Counted from the stretch's first letter, positions 51,548 to 59,805 are shown. The stretch is DNA of 64,000 bases from Flavobacterium psychroterrae (GCF_018380615.1 NZ_JAGYVZ010000010.1:1-64000); one strand, 5' to 3'. The notes: generated by a model not told the origin, from the letters alone. Numbers and translations are program-made.

Positions 51548-51865
51548 ATGATAGAAGACATTATAAAAATTAATACAGGAGTTGTTTTTTTGAAACTAAA
51601 ACAAGACAAAGAAATCACCATTGATAATGTAACTACCCTGCAAGTTAGAAATAACGGTATTCTTAGTGTCTTTGTCAATGATTTTGAAGTTGCAAGCAAG
51701 GAAAGCTTTGTTTTAGTTCCTGCCGATGGTACGGTATCAAAAATTGATTTAGAGATTCGTTTTGATACGCCAAACAAAGGCGGTTTACAGGAGTTGTCAG
51801 CATTTAGCTGGAATGAAAAAGAGATCAATATTATTTACAAAAAGTTTATCAAATGCAAGAATTAG
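51548..51865 (+). CDS. Structural-block protein, strand-rich
   Basis: A 105-residue protein: IIKINTGVVFLKLKQDKEIT, TLQVRNNGILSVFVNDFEVA, FVLVPADGTVSKIDLEIRF. All-beta, without membrane segment, similar in style to the preceding gene. Its end overlaps the next start by 13 bases. Confidence 0.5.
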   Translation: MIEDIIKINTGVVFLKLKQDKEITIDNVTTLQVRNNGILSVFVNDFEVASKESFVLVPADGTVSKIDLEIRFDTPNKGGLQELSAFSWNEKEINIIYKKFIKCKN

Positions 51866-52623
51866 ACAGCTTAATAGAGAAATTAAATACCGATTCCTAT
51901 TCGGCAGTCTCTGTTTTGGATTTGCAAACAAATTCATTTCTTTTTCGCAACAAAACCCATGTTGAAATTATAGAAGAGTATCAGAATGCGGAAGAATTTT
52001 TCGAAACCTTATTTGCAAAAGGATATCGCCGATTAAGCCTGACTTTGAAACGTAAAAACGGAAGCTCTTACAAAGTCGACGGAAATTCATTTGAGGTTAA
52101 TTTCTCCAAAGAGAATGAAGATGCACCAATTCCGGTACAACACGCCAAAGCTACACAACCGCAGACAGATGTTTTTTCTAATTCTTTTGGTTTGGGAACT
52201 CTTGACATTATGAACCTCATGGTAGCCAAGAATGATGCTTCAAGGCTCTTTACAGAAAATGAAAGTTTAAAGACAGAAAATAAAGACTACAAAAAGAAGT
52301 ATGAAGACATTCGCGAAGAACAATTGTTGTCTAAGTACAATGCCGATAAAGAAAGCGGTTTATGGGGAGCAGTTCAGGGAGCAGTACAAAACGCCCCTGC
52401 ATTATTAGCAGCCTTTAAAGGAGTTGCACCCGTTGCAGGACTTGGCTCTCCAATGGAAAGCTATTCAAGTGAAGCCAAACAGCATTTTGCAACGGCTTTG
52501 CAAAGCATTGACGATACTGTTGTAAACGTACTGGAGAGCATTAATACAGGACTTAATACAAATGTTGAATTTTCAACCGAACTCGCACAATTACTAAAAA
52601 AACACCAATTATGGGAAGCATAA
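51853..52623 (+). CDS. Structural-block protein with coiled coil
   Basis: A 256-residue protein: an N-terminal mixed domain (SVLDLQTNSFLFRNKTHVEI, about 19-38), a linker, coiled coil about 135-165 (ENESLKTENKDYKKKYEDIR), a hydrophobic alanine-rich stretch (GAVQNAPALLAAFKGVAPVA, about 180-200) and a helical end. The 13-base overlaps at both ends show tight translation coupling. Function not known. Confidence 0.55.
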   Translation: MQELDSLIEKLNTDSYSAVSVLDLQTNSFLFRNKTHVEIIEEYQNAEEFFETLFAKGYRRLSLTLKRKNGSSYKVDGNSFEVNFSKENEDAPIPVQHAKATQPQTDVFSNSFGLGTLDIMNLMVAKNDASRLFTENESLKTENKDYKKKYEDIREEQLLSKYNADKESGLWGAVQGAVQNAPALLAAFKGVAPVAGLGSPMESYSSEAKQHFATALQSIDDTVVNVLESINTGLNTNVEFSTELAQLLKKHQLWEA

Positions 52624-52814
52624 AAACCACTGTCGAAATAGAAATAAAGGCTGTCAATCCTTTCGAGATAAAAGCAAAAACAAAAGCGCTTAATGAATTA
52701 GCGCAATTGGATAACGATGTACTTGTGAAGCTTGCCGAATTATCGAAAAGCCCTAAAGCGATTTTGCAATTAAAAACAAATTTTCCAATGATAAAAGTTT
52801 TTTTGTCTAACTAA
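52611..52814 (+). CDS. Small structural-block protein
   Basis: A 67-residue helical protein (VNPFEIKAKTKALNELAQLD, VLVKLAELSKSPKAILQL). Overlaps the end of the gene before by 13 bases. Confidence 0.5.
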   Translation: MGSIKTTVEIEIKAVNPFEIKAKTKALNELAQLDNDVLVKLAELSKSPKAILQLKTNFPMIKVFLSN

Positions 52815-52827
52815 AAAACCACATAAA

Positions 52828-53307
52828 ATGAGAAAAAGAGGATTGTCTAATCCTGCTGTAATTGCAACTGTTCTGAGTAGTCCACAGGGGCAAAAGGCAA
52901 TTGCGAGTTCACAGGAAAATGCAAAAATGGGAATCAGCGCAGGGATCACATTAATTAAAGTTTTGCTCGTTGGCGGTTTGGTTACTGTTTTATATTACAA
53001 AGTCTTCAAAGGTTTTTCAAGGCTTCAGGAAGATGTGAGATTCAAACCCAGTAATATCAATGTTACGCAGGCTAAAGCAAGAGCCGAAGCGATTTATACG
53101 GCACTGCTTGGTTTTGGAGCAAATTATAAAACAGTTGAAAATAATTTAACCGGACTGAATCACAACGGTTTTATCAGGGTTTATAATGAATTCGGGGAGC
53201 GCAGAAGTGCCACCCTTGTCAAAATGAACTTAGTGGAGTGGCTACAGGATCAGTTTAAGGAAGATGATATTACCAAACTGAGATTTTTAATAAAAGGATT
53301 TTTCTAA
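52828..53307 (+). CDS. Single-helix membrane protein of the structural block
   Basis: A 159-residue protein: an N-terminal part ending in a membrane helix (ITLIKVLLVGGLVTVLYYKV, about 36-55), then a soluble helical domain (NVTQAKARAEAIYTALLGFG, LVEWLQDQFKEDDITKLRFL). Its C-terminal domain looks related to that of the next gene (both have a GLxxxxFIRVYNEFG/GVSQAQFGLINKTFG pattern ending in W-L-x-x-x). Stop and next start overlap by one base. Confidence 0.62.
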   Translation: MRKRGLSNPAVIATVLSSPQGQKAIASSQENAKMGISAGITLIKVLLVGGLVTVLYYKVFKGFSRLQEDVRFKPSNINVTQAKARAEAIYTALLGFGANYKTVENNLTGLNHNGFIRVYNEFGERRSATLVKMNLVEWLQDQFKEDDITKLRFLIKGFF

Positions 53308-53735
53308 TGATGACAACACAGAAAAAAGTAATTATAGTAACTGCATCGGTAGTGATTTTAGGTTTAGGCGTGTATTTCTTAACCAAAACGAACAGCAACG
53401 GAAAATCTCTTTTAGGCGGAAATAAAAAGTACATCGACGAAGGAGACGTGAATTTAGTTCCTGCTTTCTCTGCCAGTCAAAAAGTTGCTTTACTCTATGA
53501 AGCTATGAATAGATATTCCGGCACAGATGAAACCCTGATTTTTGAAACCCTGACAGGTGTATCACAGGCTCAGTTTGGGCTTATTAATAAAACTTTTGGA
53601 CTTAAGAATTACAATCGGATTTTAGGCTATAATACCATTGGTGGAAGTAAGTTACCCCTTAAAACATGGCTCAAAGAAGAACTGAACGACGCTGATTATA
53701 ATTTACTCAGAAAAAAATTTCCCAGTTATTTATAA
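53307..53735 (+). CDS. Single-helix membrane protein of the structural block
   Basis: A 142-residue protein with an N-terminal membrane helix (VIIVTASVVILGLGVYFLTK, about 8-27) and a soluble helical domain (SQKVALLYEAMNRYSGTDE, LPLKTWLKEELNDADYNLLR). The domain seems to be a paralogue of the one in the previous gene, so the two may form a pair in the membrane of the virion. Confidence 0.62.
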   Translation: MMTTQKKVIIVTASVVILGLGVYFLTKTNSNGKSLLGGNKKYIDEGDVNLVPAFSASQKVALLYEAMNRYSGTDETLIFETLTGVSQAQFGLINKTFGLKNYNRILGYNTIGGSKLPLKTWLKEELNDADYNLLRKKFPSYL

Positions 53736-53765
53736 ACGGGATTACACAAATCAACAAACCTAAAA

Positions 53766-53825
53766 GTAGATTAATTTCAATCCTGGAAAGATCTGCAGAT
53801 GCGAAGCTCCGCAAATAAAGTCTAC
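53766..53825. repeat. 60-bp dyad repeat, copy 3
   Basis: Starts GTAGATTAATTTCAATCCTG, centre CTGCAG, ends GCAAATAAAGTCTAC. It forms a tandem pair with copy 4, separated by the 18 bases AAATCATTTTTATAAAAA. Confidence 0.88.
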
Positions 53826-53843
53826 AAATCATTTTTATAAAAA

Positions 53844-53903
53844 GTAGATTTTATTTCGAACCTGGACAAACTCCGGATGCGGATCTATTGAAAAAAAATC
53901 TAC
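53844..53903. repeat. 60-bp dyad repeat, copy 4
   Basis: Starts GTAGATTTTATTTCGAACCT, centre CTCCGG, ends CTATTGAAAAAAAATCTAC. Stands 21 bases before the gene at 53925. Confidence 0.88.
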
Positions 53904-53924
53904 AATTTAAAAAAAAGAGAAAGC

Positions 53925-54557
53925 ATGAAAGTGAAAAATGAAGATAAGGTATTAATTGGTGTAGGGCTTGTAGCGGTTGGCGGTATAGGCTATATGTATT
54001 GGAGAAAAAAGCAACGAGAGAAAAATGATACGCTTTTAAACGCTGTTCCGGAATTTACACCTGACGCGCCAAAAAAAGAAACGACATCAGTTCCAAATAC
54101 GGGCGCGGTTTTAAGTAAAAATAAAATGCTCGGCAGAGGAAGCAAAGGAATTGAAGTCAGGGAATTGCAAAGGCTTTTAGGAATTGAAATTGATGGGGAT
54201 TTCGGGACCAAAACCCTTACTGCCTTGCAAAGCCGTAAAGGTGTTTCTAAAATTAGTATTAACGCCTACTCCAAGACGGTTTCCAAATCAGCTATAAAAG
54301 AAACACCAACGGCGCTAGTAACCCCGAGAGTTGGACAGAAAGTAATGGCAAATCAAAACGATGTTAGCGTGTTTAATGCTAAAAAGACAGCGGGCGGATC
54401 GTATTTCAATACCGGAACAAAACCTTTTATCGGGAGCAGTTTTGATTACGGGGAGCATATCGGTGTTTTTGTTGGCTCTAAAGTCGGAGGGCAATATTTA
54501 ATCAATCGTGACGGGGTTTATTATTTTGTAAATGCCAGCGCAGTAAAAGGATATTAA
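53925..54557 (+). CDS. Membrane protein with peptidoglycan-binding domain
   Basis: A 210-residue protein: N-terminal membrane helix (VLIGVGLVAVGGIGYMYWRKK, about 9-29), then a peptidoglycan-binding-1-like motif (MLGRGSKGIEVRELQRLLGI, about 68-87; DGDFGTKTLTALQS), then a strand-rich end (YFNTGTKPFIGSSFDYGEHI, VGSKVGGQYLINRD). In a membrane-containing phage this could be the part that breaks or binds the cell wall on entry. It is placed just before the endolysin. Confidence 0.7.
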   Translation: MKVKNEDKVLIGVGLVAVGGIGYMYWRKKQREKNDTLLNAVPEFTPDAPKKETTSVPNTGAVLSKNKMLGRGSKGIEVRELQRLLGIEIDGDFGTKTLTALQSRKGVSKISINAYSKTVSKSAIKETPTALVTPRVGQKVMANQNDVSVFNAKKTAGGSYFNTGTKPFIGSSFDYGEHIGVFVGSKVGGQYLINRDGVYYFVNASAVKGY

Positions 54558-54558
54558 A

Positions 54559-54660
54559 ATGGAAAATACTGAAAAAATTATCATTGGAACATTAGTCTTA
54601 ACAGGACTTCTTTATTACCTGACAAAAACAAAAACAACCCCTAAAAAAGTGATACTATAA
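54559..54660 (+). CDS. 33-residue single-helix membrane protein
   Basis: MENTEKIIIGTLVLTGLLYY followed by a KTKTTPKKVIL tail. One membrane helix and a basic end, like many minor membrane proteins of tailless phages. It starts one base after the preceding stop and its own stop overlaps the start of the endolysin gene (TAATG). Confidence 0.6.
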   Translation: MENTEKIIIGTLVLTGLLYYLTKTKTTPKKVIL

Positions 54661-55358
54661 TGAGTTTTATTTTAGATAACAGCGGTATTTTTTTAAATGC
54701 CTTTGTAAAGTACAGTTTAAATACACCCCTTAGGATAGCCCATTTCTTAGCCCAGTTATCACATGAATCAGGCAATTTCACAAGGGTTGTAGAAAATTTG
54801 AATTACAGCCCTGAGGGACTTTTGGCAACCAGTCCTTTTAATTCCCGAATGACGTTAGCCGAAGCTAAAAAATACGGACGAACAACAGACCACAAAGCCA
54901 ATCAGCAAATGATCGCCAATATTGGTTATGCAAATAGTAACGGAAATGGCAATATGACCAGCGGTGACGGATGGAAATACAGGGGAAGAGGATTTATCCA
55001 GCTTACGGGCAGAGCCAATTACGAAGCCTATAAAAAGTATTCAGGTTATGACGTGGTGAACAATCCCGATTTGCTTTTACAGACTGCCGTTGCAGTGGAT
55101 TGTTCGGCTTGGTTTTTCTCTGTCTACAAGAAATTGAACCCTTTGGCAGATGCTAATTTAATCACAGACATTACCCGAAAAGTAAACGGAAAAACCAACG
55201 GACTGGCGGACAGGATTACAAAATTTAAATTCTATAAAACTCAAAACATCAGTATTGAGTTATTAAAAAAAAAAGCGAAACCACTACATAATTTTAGCAG
55301 CATCAGCAGTTACGCTTGGAATTGGCTTTCACCTTATAACCAAAAAAAACTAATATGA
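54660..55358 (+). CDS. GH19-type endolysin
   Basis: A 232-residue chitinase-19/lysozyme-fold enzyme: LRIAHFLAQLSHESGNFTRV with the catalytic glutamate E36, VVENLNYSPEGL with a second acidic residue, YRGRGFIQLTGRANYEAYKK (about 108-127). It cuts the glycan backbone. No signal peptide, so it needs the holin-like protein encoded next. The overlap with both neighbours places it in the late operon. Confidence 0.88.
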   Translation: MSFILDNSGIFLNAFVKYSLNTPLRIAHFLAQLSHESGNFTRVVENLNYSPEGLLATSPFNSRMTLAEAKKYGRTTDHKANQQMIANIGYANSNGNGNMTSGDGWKYRGRGFIQLTGRANYEAYKKYSGYDVVNNPDLLLQTAVAVDCSAWFFSVYKKLNPLADANLITDITRKVNGKTNGLADRITKFKFYKTQNISIELLKKKAKPLHNFSSISSYAWNWLSPYNQKKLI

Positions 55359-55705
55359 AAAATACAATATTAAATCAAATCATAAGCGAACTGAAGTACT
55401 ATCAGGATTATTTTTTATTTCTAATAGTAGTACTGGCAGGGGTTTTTATGAAAATTTACCTCGCTGTTCAAAAAGGCAAGAAACCACGCCTTAGCTGGTT
55501 TTTAGCCGAAGCCATAATAAGCTTTTTTGTGGCTTTTTCTGTCTATGCCGTTTGCGATCAATATCTGAACATCAATAAGATGTTTACCTATGTGATGTGC
55601 GCTTGGGGCGGTTCTCTCTCAACCCTTATTCACAGTGAAGTAGAAGAACTTATAACCAGTCTTTTTGATGGTTTAAAAACAATGCTAAAACTTAAAATGA
55701 AATAG
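55355..55705 (+). CDS. Holin-like protein
   Basis: A 116-residue membrane protein with three helices (about 17-35, 49-68, 76-95) and a charged C-terminal end (LFDGLKTMLKLKMK). Its size, position directly after the endolysin gene (4-base overlap) and topology match phage holins; AEAIISFFVAFSVYAVCDQY is the best helix. It would open the inner membrane for the GH19 enzyme. Confidence 0.72.
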   Translation: MKNTILNQIISELKYYQDYFLFLIVVLAGVFMKIYLAVQKGKKPRLSWFLAEAIISFFVAFSVYAVCDQYLNINKMFTYVMCAWGGSLSTLIHSEVEELITSLFDGLKTMLKLKMK

Positions 55706-55708
55706 ATT

Positions 55709-56263
55709 ATGAGCAGTACTACAAATCAACAAAACCCAATGAAATTATTTTTAAAAGTGCTTTTCTGTGCCTTGTGCTGTTTTGCTCTTTGTATCACCTT
55801 ATACGGTTGCAAAGCCAAAGCAATTGAAAGTAATCATACAATCGAAACCGTTTTAAACCAAAAAAAGGACAGCGTAAAAAGCATTGTTATAAATGGGGCA
55901 ATAAACGATACTCTTAAAATACAAGTTCCCAAAGTGCAAACTGCAAAACCCGAGTGCGACAGCATCACTAAAGCGGAACTGCAGCGTGTTCTTAAATTGC
56001 TCAATAGCCGTAAAAAGTCAGGCGATAACGAATCAGGAATTTATTATGACAGCCTGAGGAATCAAATTATAGCATGGCAGAAAATAGCGCAGACCAAGAA
56101 TGAAAGTACAGCCACAAATAAAAAAACGGTTTATATCAAAGGAGATAAACTAATAAAATATGTTCCGGTTAAATATATTCCTATGTGGGTTAAAATACTG
56201 GCTTTTATAGGTGGTTTGGCAATCGTGTTTTTATGTTGGAGAATAGCGAGAATTTTTATTTAA
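55709..56263 (+). CDS. Lysis-associated membrane protein, spanin-like
   Basis: A 184-residue protein with an N-terminal hydrophobic stretch that includes a possible lipobox (CALCITLYGC, C near 39), a long helical periplasmic part (about 45-150, with ITKAELQRVLKLLNSRKKSG) and a C-terminal membrane helix (MWVKILAFIGGLAIVFLCWR, about 159-178). Two membrane contacts bridged by a helical part suit a one-gene spanin (u-spanin). It follows the holin-like gene. The role is inferred from order and topology. Confidence 0.55.
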   Translation: MSSTTNQQNPMKLFLKVLFCALCCFALCITLYGCKAKAIESNHTIETVLNQKKDSVKSIVINGAINDTLKIQVPKVQTAKPECDSITKAELQRVLKLLNSRKKSGDNESGIYYDSLRNQIIAWQKIAQTKNESTATNKKTVYIKGDKLIKYVPVKYIPMWVKILAFIGGLAIVFLCWRIARIFI

Positions 56264-56275
56264 AAAATCAAAAAG

Positions 56276-56758
56276 ATGAGTCTTAAAAAAATAGTTATTG
56301 GAGTGGGAATAGTTGCCGTTGCGGGTTATTTCTTTTTGGAATATAAGGTAAAAAAGATAATAGAGCAGTTCCAGTTTGTCAAGATTTATCCGGTAGCTTT
56401 TAAAAAATTGGATGCTAAGTGGAATGATGGCAAGCCATTTGTAACGTTCAATTTGGATTTTAAGTTAGTGAATCCCACTTCGGAGAATTTCAGCGCACAA
56501 ATTCTGGCAGTTACCTTAAAGAGAATTTTATTTTACGATAAGAAAAATATGCTTTTAGGGTCAGCAAATGTAAATGTGAGTGCCGTCACCATTAAAGCAA
56601 ATTCCAGTACTACAATTCCAAACGTACCCGTTCAATTGGATTTACAAACTACCATAACCAACATTCTTGCCTTTGTCAGTACCAGTAATTTTAATAGCAA
56701 TGATATTCGAATGGAAGCCATTGTAAGTATTTTGGGTACGGAACATAAAATTTCTTAA
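56276..56758 (+). CDS. Membrane-anchored LEA14-like protein
   Basis: A 160-residue protein: N-terminal membrane helix (KIVIGVGIVAVAGYFFLEYK, about 5-24) and a beta-sandwich-like domain (VTFNLDFKLVNPTSENFSAQ, about 58-77, and NSSTTIPNVPVQLDLQTTI), which resembles the WHy/LEA-2 fold. It ends just one base before the ATPase gene. In a virion it may be a membrane-bound minor protein. Confidence 0.6.
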   Translation: MSLKKIVIGVGIVAVAGYFFLEYKVKKIIEQFQFVKIYPVAFKKLDAKWNDGKPFVTFNLDFKLVNPTSENFSAQILAVTLKRILFYDKKNMLLGSANVNVSAVTIKANSSTTIPNVPVQLDLQTTITNILAFVSTSNFNSNDIRMEAIVSILGTEHKIS

Positions 56759-56759
56759 A

Positions 56760-57950
56760 ATGACATTAGCCCAAGAATTTAACAGCCTTAACGGACTGAT
56801 CGTTTCAAGAAAAACACTTGAAAACCTGCTTTTGAAAGCAGAAAAGGAAAAGCACACCGTTATTTCTAAACGAGTTATAAAAGTGCTACAGGCTTTTAAA
56901 GACGATACATTTTTGATCGAAATAAATAACCTCGTTGAGCCTTATGGATTAAATGCTCCAGATAAAATGGCATTTGAAATGCATACCAATCTGAATCCAA
57001 AAAGGGTATGGAGAAAACCAGTTATACAACGAAAAGACAGTTATAAAAAGTCAAAACCAAAAGTCTTGGATCAGTTAAAAAAATCAAAGACCGTAATAAA
57101 AAATCAAAAAAAAATTGCGATCAAAAAAACCATTGCAAAGCCAATAGAAGAAAAGAAAATCTTTTTAAAGCCAGTTGCAAAGAAAACAGAGAGAGTTGCA
57201 ACGAAAATAAAACCCGTTGCAATGGTCAATATCAATAAAAATTCATTGGCGTATAAAATGTCAAATAAGCCAACTAAGGTAGATTTATTTAAAATTGATA
57301 ATACGGATATCTCGGAGTTTTTAGGTAAAATTGAGCGTAAAGAAAAAGAAAGTGTTGTTATTTCTCTTACTGGCGGTCAGGGTTCAATGAAAACAAGAAT
57401 GTGTTTTCAGTTTATAAATACTTTTGCTCAAAATTACAAAGTTGGTCATGCCAGTATTGAAGAACATCCCGAAAGTTCGTTATATTATGACAAAGCAAAT
57501 GAGTACCTAAATAATCAGGCTTTGATTGATACCGAAGCCCCCGAAATAAAAAGTATAGCTGATTTAGATAGACTGATAAAAAATAACGATGTTATTGTAA
57601 TTGACAGTTTCTCTAAAATGCAGGAAATGCATAAAGGTTTTGAAGTCGATAAAGATTTGAGAAAGAAATATGACGGGAAATTATTCATTGTTATTTTCCA
57701 ACAAACCACAGACGGCAAAATGCGTGGCGGGAGTAAAAGCCAGTTTGATGCCGATGTAGTTTTATTCACTGAGAAAATGTCCAATTATAAGGAAAATTAT
57801 ATTTGGGCGGATAAAAACCGTTATCAGGATAAACCGCTCGACGAATTAAAATTCAATATTTTCAGTAAAAAACTCGTGCGGGCGACACCCGAAGCACCGC
57901 CGGAACCGCTAGCAATCCAAATTAAAAAATTATCGTTCACGGTAAATTAA
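56760..57950 (+). CDS. RecA/RadA-like ATPase with basic N-terminus, possible packaging motor
   Basis: A 396-residue protein. Residues 1-180 are helical and highly basic (KKSKTVIKNQKKIAIKKTIA, PVAKKTERVATKIKPVAM). The ATPase core begins at about 195: Walker A region VVISLTGGQGSMKTRM (about 198-213), where the usual G before K is M; Walker B DVIVIDSFSKMQ (about 277-288); IFQQTTDGKMRGGSK as sensor-like strand. It looks like the RecA/DnaB/RadA fold rather than a terminase. In an element without terminase it is the natural candidate for DNA packaging, but recombination or replication is also possible. TTGCAA words at 57175, 57196 and 57217 fall in its basic part. Confidence 0.68.
   Translation: MTLAQEFNSLNGLIVSRKTLENLLLKAEKEKHTVISKRVIKVLQAFKDDTFLIEINNLVEPYGLNAPDKMAFEMHTNLNPKRVWRKPVIQRKDSYKKSKPKVLDQLKKSKTVIKNQKKIAIKKTIAKPIEEKKIFLKPVAKKTERVATKIKPVAMVNINKNSLAYKMSNKPTKVDLFKIDNTDISEFLGKIERKEKESVVISLTGGQGSMKTRMCFQFINTFAQNYKVGHASIEEHPESSLYYDKANEYLNNQALIDTEAPEIKSIADLDRLIKNNDVIVIDSFSKMQEMHKGFEVDKDLRKKYDGKLFIVIFQQTTDGKMRGGSKSQFDADVVLFTEKMSNYKENYIWADKNRYQDKPLDELKFNIFSKKLVRATPEAPPEPLAIQIKKLSFTVN
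57133..57222 (+). repeat. 21-bp-phased TTGCAA words in the ATPase gene
   Basis: TTGCAA begins at 57133, 57175, 57196 and 57217: spacings 42, 21 and 21. Confidence 0.8.
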
Positions 57951-57954
57951 TAAA

Positions 57955-58014
57955 GTAGATTTTTTTGATAACCGGCACTTCATTTCTCCAGGGAATTTTG
58001 CCTTAAAAATCTAC
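57955..58014. repeat. 60-bp dyad repeat, copy 5
   Basis: Starts GTAGATTTTTTTGATAACCG as copy 1 does, but the right half is different (TCTCCAGGGAATTTTGCC), ending TTAAAAATCTAC. CTCCAG here is at positions 32-37, four bases off the centre. Confidence 0.85.
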
Positions 58015-58049
58015 AATTTAAAATTAATCAATCACAAAAACAATCAATC

Positions 58050-58259
58050 ATGGCAGTAAAGAAAAAAACAGTAAAGGGATTAAAGAAATTATGCAGCAGT
58101 GTTGTAAAAGCCACAGGACTTAAAACAGACGGAACATTGAAAAAAGGTTTCAAGTATGTTAAAGGCGGTAAGATTGTTAAAACTACAGCTAAAAAAGCGA
58201 TAGTTAAAACGAAAGTAGCCAAGAAAAAACCAGTAAAAAAGGTAGCTAAGAAAAAATAA
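58050..58259 (+). CDS. Histone H1-like DNA-binding protein
   Basis: A 69-residue, lysine-rich protein (AVKKKTVKGLKKLCSSVVKA ... KTKVAKKKPVKKVAKKK). The tail of KK-P/V-A repeats is like bacterial H1-like proteins that coat and condense DNA. In a phage it could compact the genome for packaging. It ends one base before the start of the next gene. Confidence 0.72.
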   Translation: MAVKKKTVKGLKKLCSSVVKATGLKTDGTLKKGFKYVKGGKIVKTTAKKAIVKTKVAKKKPVKKVAKKK

Positions 58260-59359
58260 TGATAGCAAATCAAAATAGATACTTTGAAAAGCGAGAAGGT
58301 AATACTGTTGCTTTAATGACTGAGGGTGAAGATGGAGAATTAGGTTACGAGATTTGTTCTTTTGCTTCAAAACAAAGTGTAAAGAGATCAGGAGATGATT
58401 TTGAATTAAAATCAGATCAGTCAAGAGACTGGAGTACACAGTTTTTAAATTACAATGATTTTAATCTTAACTCCTGTAATCCTCCAATAATGGCTGAGAG
58501 TGCCAATGAGTTTTTTGCTCAATTATCCAAGAAGTTTTTTTCAATTTCATTCGCGCCACCAGCCGAGAAAAGGATTATAAAATTTTTAAAGGCTAAAAAC
58601 GGAAATGTATTGCTCATGAAGATGGATAACACGTTAATTGCTTCGCTTTCATCCTCTCAGAGTGTTGTAAAAGATTTAAATCGTCCTGATATGGTTATGA
58701 TACAGTCAGAAACGGCGTATAATATAAATCCTTTGGTGTTTAATTATCAGGAGGTTTGGGGTGAACTTTGCCAGCCTGCAATTGATAATAGTTCTATGGA
58801 TAATTTGATAAATGCACTTTCACAGGATTATTTCTTTGATAAGGATTTATCAGCGGTGCAACAAGTATCTGTAAATAATTTTCCTAAAGAGAACATGAAG
58901 TTCTTTAAGGTTTATGATAGTCCACAGTATAGAGGAAATGTTTATGGTTTTACTTCTGCTGTTCGAATTCCTTTTATTGTTCAGAGTGTTTTAAATATTA
59001 GTAGTACCTCTTCATTTTCAGCATGGAGTATTAATCATTTTGACAATCAAACAGGAGAAAATACAATGACTCAGGATTTATCGGAAAATAGGCTGTTTCA
59101 AATGGCTGATACTTTTCAGTTAAATGGCATGTATATTAAAATTTTTACGAAATTTAATTATTATGGAGGGAAATATCATTTGCTAAGAATTTATCAGGAC
59201 GTAAGGACAAACGAGGTTTATCTGATGGTAAATAGCAGTGATGCTACTGGCACTTATGTTCCTTTTGATTTTAGTTCCATAACGGCTAAAGATGGGGGTT
59301 TTGAAATTTATTGCTATGCATTCGGTTTAAAAGTGGAGATCAGAAATAAGTTTTTTTAG
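58259..59359 (+). CDS. Large structural-type protein, spike or capsid candidate
   Basis: A 366-residue soluble protein without signal peptide or membrane helix, rich in S, N, F and Y, mostly strand-like: SFAPPAEKRIIKFLKAKNGN, TFQLNGMYIKIFTKFNYYGG, YHLLRIYQDVRTNEVYLMVN, GGFEIYCYAFGLKVEIRNKFF. The 3' end of the plus-strand block is a usual place for receptor-binding proteins; the size would also suit a double-jelly-roll capsid protein. I cannot decide between these from sequence. Confidence 0.5.
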   Translation: MIANQNRYFEKREGNTVALMTEGEDGELGYEICSFASKQSVKRSGDDFELKSDQSRDWSTQFLNYNDFNLNSCNPPIMAESANEFFAQLSKKFFSISFAPPAEKRIIKFLKAKNGNVLLMKMDNTLIASLSSSQSVVKDLNRPDMVMIQSETAYNINPLVFNYQEVWGELCQPAIDNSSMDNLINALSQDYFFDKDLSAVQQVSVNNFPKENMKFFKVYDSPQYRGNVYGFTSAVRIPFIVQSVLNISSTSSFSAWSINHFDNQTGENTMTQDLSENRLFQMADTFQLNGMYIKIFTKFNYYGGKYHLLRIYQDVRTNEVYLMVNSSDATGTYVPFDFSSITAKDGGFEIYCYAFGLKVEIRNKFF

Positions 59360-59381
59360 TTAGTTTTTTTGTTTTAGTTAG

Positions 59382-59416
59382 AAAATCCCCTTGCAAAACT
59401 TGCAACGGGATTTTTT
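59382..59416 (+). terminator. Terminator of the structural block
   Basis: AAAATCCC / GGGATTTT stem with a T-run; the loop contains two TTGCAA words. Confidence 0.8.
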
Positions 59417-59442
59417 AGTTATTTATTCTAAGGATTATTTGC

Positions 59443-59805
59443 TTAGTAATTTGTGATTTCCTTTTTTAAATTATCACAGGAAATATTTTTAAGTTCTAGT
59501 TTCAAACGTAAATTAAGATGCACATTTTGACTATGATTTATGAATCCGACTCCTGATTCACTTATAGCCACAAGACAGACAGAGTAATGAAAATATTTTG
59601 CAAGATTTGTTTTTAAATAATGAAACAATTCTGATTGCATCTGGTCATATTCAATTATTAGTGTCGATTCGCAATAAGAAGATATTTTAAGATATCCCGT
59701 ATTTCCTAGCACACATAATAGGTATCTTCTAGCTTCCACATAGCTATCGCTGAAATCTTTTTTAACATTTATTGCATCATAAGATAATTGGTATTTTCTG
59801 CTCAT
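59443..59805 (-). CDS. Prophage protein, unknown
   Basis: A 120-residue protein on the minus strand, between the structural block and the cargo block. Mixed strands and helices (SELFHYLKTNLAKYFHYSVC, VHLNLRLKLELKNI), no membrane helix, no known family. Its strand suggests expression in the lysogen together with the cargo. Confidence 0.6.
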   Translation of the reverse strand: MSRKYQLSYDAINVKKDFSDSYVEARRYLLCVLGNTGYLKISSYCESTLIIEYDQMQSELFHYLKTNLAKYFHYSVCLVAISESGVGFINHSQNVHLNLRLKLELKNISCDNLKKEITNY

